A stretch of 51,851 nt of DNA from Rheinheimera pacifica (GTDB lineage Bacteria; Pseudomonadota; Gammaproteobacteria; Enterobacterales; Alteromonadaceae), in the NCBI RefSeq assembly GCF_024809855.1, contig NZ_JANUEM010000021.1:1-51851 (forward strand), written 5' to 3'. Position 1 is the first letter of the stretch. Every line of letters begins with the position of its first letter. A program made the translations under genes and the position numbers. Below are positions 42,973 through 51,038 of the stretch, piece after piece. The notes beneath the pieces are model-generated. The model saw only the letters and a program-made list of their open reading frames with translations, had not been told where the DNA came from and did not search any database.

Positions 42973-44564
42973 TGAATACCGGGAAAGTAGTTTCAGATAA
43001 GCAGCTTAGGGTGCTGTACTTTGATGATAGAAATACAATTGTGTTAGACAGTGGGGTGATACTCACTTCTAACTACCAGTCAACAAAACATAAAGAAATT
43101 ACTGATTATGTATTCGGTAATCCTACGTTATGTCACGGTAAGTTTCTGGGTAAGCGATTACCTGTTAGCAAGGTTAACCCTGATGTTATTTCAAGTTACC
43201 TTGCTACCGACGAATTGAAAGATTCTCAGCTTCGTGACACATCAAAACTGAATGGTGATTCTCAAATAGCCATACGTTTAAAAGAGTTACAGCAGAATGC
43301 CGCTAATTGGGGAAGCTCGGATATTCATATCGAATTATATGAGAACTTAGTAAAAATCTACGCCCGTGTAGATGGGCGCAGAGTGAAGTTAAAAGCTGAT
43401 ATACCTGATTATGTATGGGGTGATGAACTATTTTCATACATATTCAATATCGCAGCTGTAGAAAAAGATGAGGATTATGATCAACAGACGCCAAACAACG
43501 GCAAGCTAGAAGCTGATCTTGTGATTGATAAAATTACCCGGAAAACTATATGGCGGGCCAGCTATATACCGGCTAAGGGCGGCGGAAAAATCACTTTACG
43601 GTGGCTAAACAAAGAGAAAAAGATACCTAAACTGGATGAGCTGGGTTATAGCGCTGGTCAAGTTCGAGTGTTGCGAGACTTTCTTAAAAAGCCCAGCGGG
43701 GCAGCGCTTTTTACAGGTAAGACGGGCAGTGGTAAGACGACAGGGATCGCTTCGTTGCTGAGCGAAGTTTCTGATGAAAAAGCTATGCACACATTGGAAG
43801 ATCCGACAGAGTTTGATTTGGGTATTCCTCAAACGCATGTGAAACCTGGGAAGAAAGATAAGGAAGGGCGAGAGCTAAATTTCCAATATTATTCAAAGGT
43901 ACTGCTTCGTCATGACACCGATGGCGAGCTGCACGGTGAAATACGTGATAACGCCGGCGCAATGGAAGTAGCACGCAAAGCTGAGACTGGTCAACTTATC
44001 TTGGCGTCCCTCCATACGTCTAGTGCGATAGGCGTTGCCCACACATTTATTGAGCAGTTCAACGTTTCTCCGGCAGTTGTCGCAGCCCCAGAGCTGATGT
44101 GTCTATGGGTGTATCAGACATTAGTTAGAAAGCTCTGTAATAACTGCAAAATGACAGAAGCTCAAGCAGAGGCACATTATTCTGATCTGGGTCAAATGGA
44201 GGTGTTTACTCACATAAAAAACCAAGCAAAAACGCTATGTGAACAAACAGACGATGTTCGCTACAGAAACCCCGTGGGCTGTGATCATTGCTTTGAGGGC
44301 GAGAGGCATAGAACTGCCGTGGCCGAAATAATTGTACTGGATGACGAGGACCGGAACTTTATTCTGCATAGTCACAAAAATGGCCATCAAGACTGGCTGA
44401 CCGCGCTACGTAAAAAAGGCTTTCGGGATGTTCGTGACCACGCGATAGCGAAAATCAAACGAGGGGAGATTGATGTAATCACGGCGTCAGCCCGTGTCAA
44501 TAGCCTTTTCCCGGTCAAGACCGAAGATATTTATAAAACCTTCAACGATGTGGAAGAGGGCTAA
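42972..44564 (+). CDS. pilQ: PilQ, GspE-family pilus assembly ATPase
   Basis: A 530-aa secretion ATPase. Walker A GKTGSGKTT (249-257), Walker B-type LLRHDTDGELHGEIRD, and a C-terminal tetracysteine zinc motif (CNNC ... CDHC). It powers pilus extension. No PilT-like retraction ATPase is present in the window. Confidence 0.93.
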   Translation: MNTGKVVSDKQLRVLYFDDRNTIVLDSGVILTSNYQSTKHKEITDYVFGNPTLCHGKFLGKRLPVSKVNPDVISSYLATDELKDSQLRDTSKLNGDSQIAIRLKELQQNAANWGSSDIHIELYENLVKIYARVDGRRVKLKADIPDYVWGDELFSYIFNIAAVEKDEDYDQQTPNNGKLEADLVIDKITRKTIWRASYIPAKGGGKITLRWLNKEKKIPKLDELGYSAGQVRVLRDFLKKPSGAALFTGKTGSGKTTGIASLLSEVSDEKAMHTLEDPTEFDLGIPQTHVKPGKKDKEGRELNFQYYSKVLLRHDTDGELHGEIRDNAGAMEVARKAETGQLILASLHTSSAIGVAHTFIEQFNVSPAVVAAPELMCLWVYQTLVRKLCNNCKMTEAQAEAHYSDLGQMEVFTHIKNQAKTLCEQTDDVRYRNPVGCDHCFEGERHRTAVAEIIVLDDEDRNFILHSHKNGHQDWLTALRKKGFRDVRDHAIAKIKRGEIDVITASARVNSLFPVKTEDIYKTFNDVEEG

Positions 44565-44567
44565 TAG

Positions 44568-45587
44568 ATGTCAATATGGTATTCAAGAAATCAACAGATC
44601 AGGCTATTAAAAGCAGTGCATAGGTTAGCAAAAGCCGGAATTTACAAGAGCGATATAGCCGACCAACTTGTTATGTTTGGCTCTGCAACAGAGCAAAAAA
44701 TTGGTGCTTCTATAATCAATCAGCTTAACGACGGTAAAACCTTTTCGGCTGGTATTAAGAAATGGTTAGACCGCTTAGCTTGGGAGTCATTAGCTGCTGG
44801 CGAAGTAACCGGCGATCTTAAAACTGGCGTTGAAAACGCGCTTCAAACATTGGAAGTGAGAAATGCAACTGGGGGGGTGCTTGTTAAGGCATTGCTCAAA
44901 CCTATTTTGGGCTTGCTCGCCGTTTTCGCAGTCGCAGGGTTTATATCTGGGTCGGTAATACCTTGGCTTCAAAAAATGATTCGCGTCAAAACAGAATCAG
45001 CCTGGACAAGTATGGCAAAAAATTTCGGTTTTTTTGTTCAGGATTGGGGTTTGTACATACTATGCGGTGCGATTCTATTTGGTGTCGCAGTGGCTGTCTC
45101 GCTCCCGATTATGACCGGCCGCTTTAGATTGTCGGTAGATAATTTTCCTGTTTATAGACAATACCGGCTAATACAGGCGTCTGCAATGTTGCGTTCACTG
45201 GGGAATCTCACACTTGCCAAGATCCCGTTGGTTGATTCGATATTAAGCCTTCAAGTCAATGCTACTCCGTATTTAGCTGATCATCTTAATAAAATGAGAG
45301 TTACGTTAGAGGGTGGTAAGAAAAATCTTGGGGTGATAATGGATACAGGTCTTGTTAACCCGGCTGAGCTTAGGACGTTACATTTGCTAGGTGAAATTGG
45401 CGGGGTGTCAGAAACATTAATGGGAGCTGCAGAAATCCACAAGGATATTCTGCTTACAGAAATCAACAGAATAAAAGAATGGGGTGCGTCACTGATAAAA
45501 ATCGTTGCAACAATTATCGCCGTCATTATTGGTGGTGGCTTATTGTCACTAATGACAGACAACATAACAAACTTTCAATCGTTCTAG
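44568..45587 (+). CDS. pilR: PilR, inner-membrane platform protein
   Basis: A 339-aa GspF/PilC-type protein with three membrane helices (about 105-130, 160-180, 308-330) and the two conserved cytoplasmic domains. It interacts with PilQ. Confidence 0.9.
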   Translation: MSIWYSRNQQIRLLKAVHRLAKAGIYKSDIADQLVMFGSATEQKIGASIINQLNDGKTFSAGIKKWLDRLAWESLAAGEVTGDLKTGVENALQTLEVRNATGGVLVKALLKPILGLLAVFAVAGFISGSVIPWLQKMIRVKTESAWTSMAKNFGFFVQDWGLYILCGAILFGVAVAVSLPIMTGRFRLSVDNFPVYRQYRLIQASAMLRSLGNLTLAKIPLVDSILSLQVNATPYLADHLNKMRVTLEGGKKNLGVIMDTGLVNPAELRTLHLLGEIGGVSETLMGAAEIHKDILLTEINRIKEWGASLIKIVATIIAVIIGGGLLSLMTDNITNFQSF

Positions 45588-45613
45588 TAATTAGCAAGCA
45601 AATAGGAAAAACC

Positions 45614-46186
45614 ATGAAAACAACAGCAGTAGCAAACAAACAAGTAACAGCAAACGTGCAGCCGGTAGTTCAGAACGCGGTGGTAAATTCAATGGTTAAT
45701 GGGCGCACCGCATATCGTCAAGCAGGGGCAGCCATAACGGATAAGCTGGTTTGGATTATTTTAGCAGTAGCCGCGCTTGCATTTATTGCCGCGCAGGTTC
45801 CGGGGTTGTACTACAAGTTCCAGTTATCAGCATTCCAATCAGACTCACAAAAAATTGTAAGCGCAGCGAAAGCATGGAAGAAAATGCGTCCTAATTTTAC
45901 CGGGGTCAGTATGGCTGTTTTATGCGCTCCAGGTGGGGACTTGAGTGAAAGCATTTGTGGCGCAGCTAACAACGGTGTGGCCACCAATCAATTTGGCGGA
46001 AACTGGACTGTGACGGCTAATACTAACCCTGGCCTTTTGGATGTGACAGCAACAGTGCCAAATGACCCAGATCGTATAGCAGATATTGCCGATACCATCG
46101 CTCCGTCAACTCGTGGCCAATGCGCAGCGGCGGCTGGATGTTCAACACTAACTACGACTGGAACCTCAGTACGAGCTACGTACTAA
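45614..46186 (+). CDS. pilS: PilS, type IVb major prepilin
   Basis: A 190-aa prepilin. The leader is long (38 aa). A processing site A-G|A-A-I-T-D-K fits Gly38, giving Asp rather than Glu at mature position 5. A hydrophobic helix (about 45-62) follows. The C-terminal part has three Cys, two of them flanking a Cys-loop. ATG at 45614 after AGGAAAAA is preferred; longer starts overlap pilR. Confidence 0.82.
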   Translation: MKTTAVANKQVTANVQPVVQNAVVNSMVNGRTAYRQAGAAITDKLVWIILAVAALAFIAAQVPGLYYKFQLSAFQSDSQKIVSAAKAWKKMRPNFTGVSMAVLCAPGGDLSESICGAANNGVATNQFGGNWTVTANTNPGLLDVTATVPNDPDRIADIADTIAPSTRGQCAAAAGCSTLTTTGTSVRATY

Positions 46187-46199
46187 TAGGGTGGTAAAA

Positions 46200-46709
46200 A
46201 TGAGAAATATCCGGGGGGCATCAACAACTGAAGCGTTGGTTCAATTGTCAATTGGGCTGGCAGTAGCGTTAGTAATCGGCAGTGCTGCCCTTGGGTATTT
46301 CGATAAGGCCAGTCGTGGTGTTGAGTTAAATATTGCGCTTGATAAGGTTTCTGCTGCAGGAAGGGCGTTTTACGGCGATGACATTCTACGAACCCGCTGT
46401 ATGACGCCTTCACTCCCATTAAATATTAGTAATTTAATAAATAGGGGGTATATCAAATCTACTGATGTTTTAGGGCGAAGTTGGACAATGAATATCGCAT
46501 ATATTAATTCAACTACAGCTGGTTACACGAAGCCTGCTTCTTTAATAATAACTATTGATTTTCCTTCCCTGCAGGACATGCAAAAAATGCTATCGGAAGT
46601 AAACCCATCGTCAGCTGTAGGCCAGCGATTAAGTTTTCAATATTCATTAGCCGGAAATCCAAGCGGGGACTGGTCGAATTTTAACAAAACTACAGGATGT
46701 TTCGCATGA
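46200..46709 (+). CDS. Second prepilin-like protein
   Basis: A 169-aa protein with a short leader and a textbook prepilin site: R-G|A-S-T-T-E-A-L, Glu at mature position 5, followed by a hydrophobic helix. Two Cys in the C-terminal part. ATG at 46200 follows AGGGTGG; the GTG at 46191 lies within that site. It could be a minor pilin or the true structural subunit. Confidence 0.75.
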   Translation: MRNIRGASTTEALVQLSIGLAVALVIGSAALGYFDKASRGVELNIALDKVSAAGRAFYGDDILRTRCMTPSLPLNISNLINRGYIKSTDVLGRSWTMNIAYINSTTAGYTKPASLIITIDFPSLQDMQKMLSEVNPSSAVGQRLSFQYSLAGNPSGDWSNFNKTTGCFA

Positions 46710-47653
46710 TAAACGCTAAATCGCAACGTGGTTTTGCAATGATTGTGTCAACGCTAGTAACTCTAACAATAATGAGTTTTATATTCATAATGCTTTCGCA
46801 AAGATTTCAATCACAGCGCATAGTCAGTGAGGCGGAAGCGTTTAGAGAGCATATTCTTTATCTCAAAGAGCAGGTAACTTCGTTTCAGGCAGATAAGGTG
46901 AGTAGTGGGATTGGAGGTAACGGTCTGCTGTGGTTTCCCGCTAGTTGGGCTGAGTTAGAGCCTGCATATGTTCCCGCTTGCTCAACGGCGGACAATAATG
47001 CTGGCCGATGCAGAAAAGCATCGCAAACCCCCTGGGGAGCCACTATGTCTTTAACCAGGCAGTTAATGCCAACAACAGGTAACTACCGATTAGTAATAAC
47101 AATACCATTCCCTGTATTAAGCGATGCAACAAGGTTTGAACATAGCGCATACAGATCAGCGTTAAGTCTTGTACCGGCAGCAACATGGAGTGACGCTACA
47201 AATCAGTTAACAGTTTATTTTGATCGGATAGGCCAAGAACTGCAGCATACGGCGCTTGTAAAGCGTAGCGGTGATGAATCAACCCTCACCGGCGATTGGG
47301 ACGTGGGAGGGGCTTATAGTGTTGTTAATGCAAGAGATATAACTATCAGAGGGGCAGCCGGTTCTCAGCGCAGCCTTGCTAGCGGGGTAATAAGATCTTT
47401 AGTGGCTCGGCATGGCGATAGGGTTAACAAGCCTGATTGCCCTAGCGGCTTATCACCAGATGTAGTTACGAGCATTAAAGGTCTTTACAACCAGTCTATA
47501 CCAAACAGATTTGAGTCAGTTAGCGCAAGCCGGGCTTATCACGTTAACTCAACTACATATTGGACTGTGGGTTTAGATTATTACGCAAAAGTCGAGGGAG
47601 AGTGGCGGCTACTGCATGATGGTGAAGTCAATGTTTCATTACTATGTGTTTAA
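46697..47653 (+). CDS. PilV/PilX-like minor pilin (318 aa)
   Basis: Prepilin-like N-terminus (QRG|FAMIVSTLVTL) with no Glu at position 5, as in GspK/PilX-type tip proteins, and a large C-terminal domain with several Cys. ATG at 46697 or 46706. It overlaps the previous gene. It occupies the place of pilV in R64; no shufflon segments are seen. Confidence 0.7.
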   Translation: MFRMINAKSQRGFAMIVSTLVTLTIMSFIFIMLSQRFQSQRIVSEAEAFREHILYLKEQVTSFQADKVSSGIGGNGLLWFPASWAELEPAYVPACSTADNNAGRCRKASQTPWGATMSLTRQLMPTTGNYRLVITIPFPVLSDATRFEHSAYRSALSLVPAATWSDATNQLTVYFDRIGQELQHTALVKRSGDESTLTGDWDVGGAYSVVNARDITIRGAAGSQRSLASGVIRSLVARHGDRVNKPDCPSGLSPDVVTSIKGLYNQSIPNRFESVSASRAYHVNSTTYWTVGLDYYAKVEGEWRLLHDGEVNVSLLCV

Positions 47654-47676
47654 TACCAACCAAAAAGGAAAGTAGT

Positions 47677-48351
47677 ATGTTTGCGAAAAAAATTGTTTTA
47701 CTTGGGCTACTTGTAATTGGGTTGCCTACTATTGCAGACAAAATGACCTATGAAGAGGCAATGAGTAAGCATCGGCAGTCATTTGGATCTCAGTATAACG
47801 GCCGAACTGCACTTGAACTTGATCGATTGTGGAGTCTTAATGTTCAAACCCCACAATCACCAGTAGTTAGCGGGGGAGGGAAGATCGAGACAATATGGGA
47901 GGGGAATAGTATATCGGTGCCTTTATCAACTGGGCCTGGCAAGTATTATGTTTCAATAAAACCAACTGATACAAGCAAACCCGCAACAGGTGCATGGGTC
48001 AATGTCGATAAACATGGTAGCACTCAAGTTGTGGGTATCCCTAACCCAAGTGATTATCAGGGTTACTTTTGGGTAAAATTTGAAAATAGCGCATTTAAAG
48101 TCGGCGATGACAGGTGGGGCAAAGATTTTCGTTACACTGGCGTATATAAAGCGCCCAGCGAAGAGGCTGCACCAGAATGCGCTCCGGGCGCAACTAGGAA
48201 CACCCCTTTGAATTGCCCAAGTAATCAAAACTGGAATTCGTGTTCAGAGCCTGGCAATCAGAGAAGTACTTGCTCTGCAGCTGGATTTTGGGGGCCCTGG
48301 ACAACAACATCACAGCCGTACTGCATCCCTCAAGGTAGTTATTGCCCATAG
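47677..48351 (+). CDS. Exported Cys-rich tip or adhesin-like protein
   Basis: A 224-aa exported protein (signal to about Ala19, PTIADK). The C-terminal 55 residues hold eight Cys in a compact region (ECAPGATR ... CPSNQNWNSCSEP ... STCSAAGFWGPW ... YCIPQGSYCP), resembling disulfide-rich tip modules. Ribosome binding site AAGGAAAG. Last gene of the pil operon; repeat R7 follows 22 bp later. Confidence 0.68.
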   Translation: MFAKKIVLLGLLVIGLPTIADKMTYEEAMSKHRQSFGSQYNGRTALELDRLWSLNVQTPQSPVVSGGGKIETIWEGNSISVPLSTGPGKYYVSIKPTDTSKPATGAWVNVDKHGSTQVVGIPNPSDYQGYFWVKFENSAFKVGDDRWGKDFRYTGVYKAPSEEAAPECAPGATRNTPLNCPSNQNWNSCSEPGNQRSTCSAAGFWGPWTTTSQPYCIPQGSYCP

Positions 48352-48373
48352 CTTAATCTTAAGGCTGTAGCGT

Positions 48374-48684
48374 TTTCGGTTGGCCACTGCCGGCAACGGT
48401 CGCTAAAGTGCCACCAGCCAAAAGCCTAAATTCAAGGGGGAAGCCTTACCCCAGCCAGAGCCTGGCATATTGGTATTTTCTGGTACCAAAATAACAGCGC
48501 AGTAGTGGCGGTGGTTAATATAACCGGTAAAGCCGGGCAAAGTTTACCAGGCTATTAACCCGGTGTACCGGCAAAATGGGTTGCCCTGGGCAGAAGTGGT
48601 AGCAAAGTGTATCGAGCTGCAGCTGGCCAGGCGCACAGAGTGGTAGCGAATCCGTTTAGCCGGCGCTGGCCGCTGCGGCTAGAA
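48374..48684 (-). repeat. Dispersed repeat R7 (inverted copy of R6 left part)
   Basis: Reverse complement of 17222-17536 with only a few differences noticed (for example a C/G change in the AAGGCTTCC(C/G)CC segment). R6 and R7 form an inverted pair about 31 kb apart. The 159-bp core is absent here. The stretch 48352-48895 contains this repeat and the next promoter only. Confidence 0.87.
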
Positions 48685-48815
48685 TGCTACCTTCCCTCGG
48701 GTTTTGTGAAACTGCCACCAAAAATGATAAAGAACGGCATTACCAGGCTGAGTATATGCCACCACTAATAACTCTGCCAGCCGCGCTGTTAAGGGTTAAG
48801 TGATATCAATTTATG

Positions 48816-48858
48816 TTGACGGGCCTGTTTTTACTTGATAGTGTATACAAGTATACAC
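48816..48858 (+). promoter_or_regulatory. Protease promoter region with KorA-like operator (site 11)
   Basis: -35-like TTGACG (48816-48821). Perfect palindrome GTGTATACAAGTATACAC (48841-48858) 38 bp before the start codon. The -10 box is not clear because the centre reads AA instead of TT. Confidence 0.62.
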
Positions 48859-48895
48859 ATTATGAATTAACTAAAACAAACAGTAGAGGTAATGA

Positions 48896-49867
48896 ATGAA
48901 TAAATTAGCATTGGCTGCCCTGGTGGCAGTTAGCTTTAATACTCAGGCCGTTGTAAATGGCTCTCCTGTAAATTGGTCTGATTATACTGATCGTGTATGG
49001 GTTACTTGCTCCGGGGTGGTAATTGCGGGGCAGTGGGTGTTGACTGCCGCACACTGTGAAGGCGAAAGCGTGGAATATTACAATGACGGACTACGTTTAA
49101 ATGCTGCGGTTCGGGAGCGTATTGAACACCCATTGTACCTGGTAGATGGATCAGATGTTGCGCTTCTAAAAGCAGGTTACCAGCCGACTCGGCATGTGAC
49201 TTTTTTGTCAAAAGATATCGTGCAAGCGGGGCAGTTATTATCGGGTGCTGGATTTGGCGGGACTTATCCAGCGCTATCTGTATCGGTGCAAGAATTACTA
49301 CCAATTCCTGATGATGTGGTTGCTCATAAGTTAGATATGCGGGAGATCGATGGTAGTTTCACTGCCGGTGGTGATAGCGGGATGGGGTGGGTTAATGAAG
49401 ATGGCTATCTTGTGGGCGTACATGGTGGGATATCTCCGATTGAGGGGGGGGCCGGGGCGGTTAGAATATCAAGTGTTGCTGACTGGATAGTTGAGCAGGT
49501 AGACGGCTGGCACTTTGCAACTCGAATTGATACGAACTCTGAAGCAACGATTGAAATTCAATCACTACACGTTGCTGCTGTATTGGACCAATCATATACG
49601 AGTGGTGATGTTACTATTGTTGGTGGGTCGTGTGTTGGGGCTACGGTTGAGCCTTTTGCAACGTGTACGTTAGATATAACAAGCCCTGGCTACGTAGGGC
49701 GAGTACACCTATCAGATAGTGAGTACATAATTGTCAATGCTGGGAAGTCGCGGCCAGTGACACCACCTGTAACTCCACCCAGTCAAGACGGCGGTAGTTC
49801 AGGTGGTTCGCTGAGTTGGTTTTTGATTGCGGCAATGGGTTTAATTTGTCGTTTGAGAAAGATTTAA
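48896..49867 (+). CDS. Trypsin-like protease with GlyGly-CTERM
   Basis: A 323-aa secreted serine protease (S1). Signal peptide to about Ala18, then V-V-N-G at the new N-terminus, equivalent to IVGG of active trypsins. Triad His53 (TAAHC), Asp87 (DVALL), Ser161 (GDSGMG). A Pro/Thr linker and a GlyGly-CTERM signal (GGSSGGSLSW, hydrophobic helix, basic end) predict sorting by host rhombosortase and T2SS. No pro-peptide is visible, so it could be active once the signal is removed. Its operator links it to the conjugation circuit. Confidence 0.85.
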   Translation: MNKLALAALVAVSFNTQAVVNGSPVNWSDYTDRVWVTCSGVVIAGQWVLTAAHCEGESVEYYNDGLRLNAAVRERIEHPLYLVDGSDVALLKAGYQPTRHVTFLSKDIVQAGQLLSGAGFGGTYPALSVSVQELLPIPDDVVAHKLDMREIDGSFTAGGDSGMGWVNEDGYLVGVHGGISPIEGGAGAVRISSVADWIVEQVDGWHFATRIDTNSEATIEIQSLHVAAVLDQSYTSGDVTIVGGSCVGATVEPFATCTLDITSPGYVGRVHLSDSEYIIVNAGKSRPVTPPVTPPSQDGGSSGGSLSWFLIAAMGLICRLRKI

Positions 49868-49869
49868 TA

Positions 49870-50586
49870 ATGCTATCGCCTTATGTTACCTCTCTGTTCA
49901 CGGGATTTATTATTCTGATAGTAAGCTTTATTCCATCGGTGGTGCTGTTGTTTCTGTTAAACAGGTATACCCGATTTAAGTTTAGTGTCAGGCCTGAATT
50001 GATCCGAGGGAGGCGAAGCATAATGACTAGCCAAATGCATATCTCACTAACAATCGTAATACTATTGGCTGTTTCAATTGTGCCTCCGTCCATTTTAATT
50101 GAAGGATATGTGTCTCTAAGCGTGTTTTGGGTTTTAATGGCAGCTTTTATAGTGGGGTTTGTATTTCCTAATAAACTGACTATTTCAGGTCCTGGCAGTG
50201 AGTTAATATTTAGCATACGTCCACTTTCGAGGTCAGTGGCCCGTATACATCTGAATCGTGCATTTGCGCCCTTTACAGCAAAAACTTACCTTGAGTTGTT
50301 TGACATAGTTGAGTTTTTACCAACATTGGGAGTAAAAACCGTTGAGATGTCATCACCATTATTCGCTAAAAATGGAGTATTGAGAAGCACGGCATTACTG
50401 AAGAAAAACTTTGAACGTCTTAATGTAAAGGTGGAGCATACAGATAAACAGCCGGGGTGGATTACGAAGGTAGTTTTTATGTTTAGCTCAGCTTTGAATC
50501 GAAGGGGGTTGTTGGGTGCTAAATGGTCAACTATTGTTTTGCAACTTCCTGAAATTTCGCATGCGAAAACAGTGGAGATTCCATGA
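49870..50586 (+). CDS. Membrane protein (238 aa)
   Basis: ATG at 49870, two bases after the protease stop. Three or four hydrophobic segments in the first 115 residues (about 8-32, 58-80, 85-100), then a soluble C-terminal domain with an SH3/STAS-like look (AKTYLELFDIVEFLPTLGVKTVEMSS). I do not recognise the family. The KorB-like palindrome (50555-50568) lies near its 3' end. Confidence 0.65.
   Translation: MLSPYVTSLFTGFIILIVSFIPSVVLLFLLNRYTRFKFSVRPELIRGRRSIMTSQMHISLTIVILLAVSIVPPSILIEGYVSLSVFWVLMAAFIVGFVFPNKLTISGPGSELIFSIRPLSRSVARIHLNRAFAPFTAKTYLELFDIVEFLPTLGVKTVEMSSPLFAKNGVLRSTALLKKNFERLNVKVEHTDKQPGWITKVVFMFSSALNRRGLLGAKWSTIVLQLPEISHAKTVEIP
50555..50568. promoter_or_regulatory. KorB-like palindrome near 3' end of membrane-protein gene
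   Basis: Exact TTTCGCATGCGAAA encoding I-S-H-A-K, 15 bp before the next start codon. Confidence 0.55.
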
Positions 50587-51038
50587 GTCACTATTTAAGA
50601 CGGTTATTGGGCGCAGCTTTGGTTGTCAGCATGCCAGTGTTGGGTTATGAGGTTATTTTTGAGCAAATGGAATACTATGAATTTAGTGTTGCTTACGAAC
50701 TTAAAGATGGTGGGGTTATTGATTACCAAAATCTGAAAGAGGGTATCGGAGTAAGGTTAGTGGGAGATAGGATTGGGCTTGTCACAGTGTGTCAGTTGGA
50801 GCATAACAAAATCGTAGGTTTTCAAGACGTTGTTTTGTTCGACGAATTGACGGGGGAGACAATTGAATTTAATAGATCGTACCCCTACCCAATTTTTAGT
50901 AAACAGTCTCTATCATTGCCGTGTGCTATGCTTGAAGAAGTAGATATTGCAGATGTGTTTGGTTTCGATAAAGAAATTGAGGGGCAAATAAAAGCAGCGC
51001 TTATGCACAGGAAACAGCTGCTTGGTGCCTCATATTAG
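50583..51038 (+). CDS. Exported hypothetical protein (151 aa)
   Basis: Signal peptide (to about Gly21), mature part with two Cys (VTVCQLE, LPCAMLE). Overlaps the previous gene by 4 nt. Third gene of the protease unit. Its 3' end overlaps the convergent EAL gene by 38 nt. Function unknown. Confidence 0.68.
   Translation: MSHYLRRLLGAALVVSMPVLGYEVIFEQMEYYEFSVAYELKDGGVIDYQNLKEGIGVRLVGDRIGLVTVCQLEHNKIVGFQDVVLFDELTGETIEFNRSYPYPIFSKQSLSLPCAMLEEVDIADVFGFDKEIEGQIKAALMHRKQLLGASY

Noticed and set aside
46200..48351. A shufflon at the pilV position
   Set aside because: No inverted segment repeats and no shufflase-type recombinase gene are visible.
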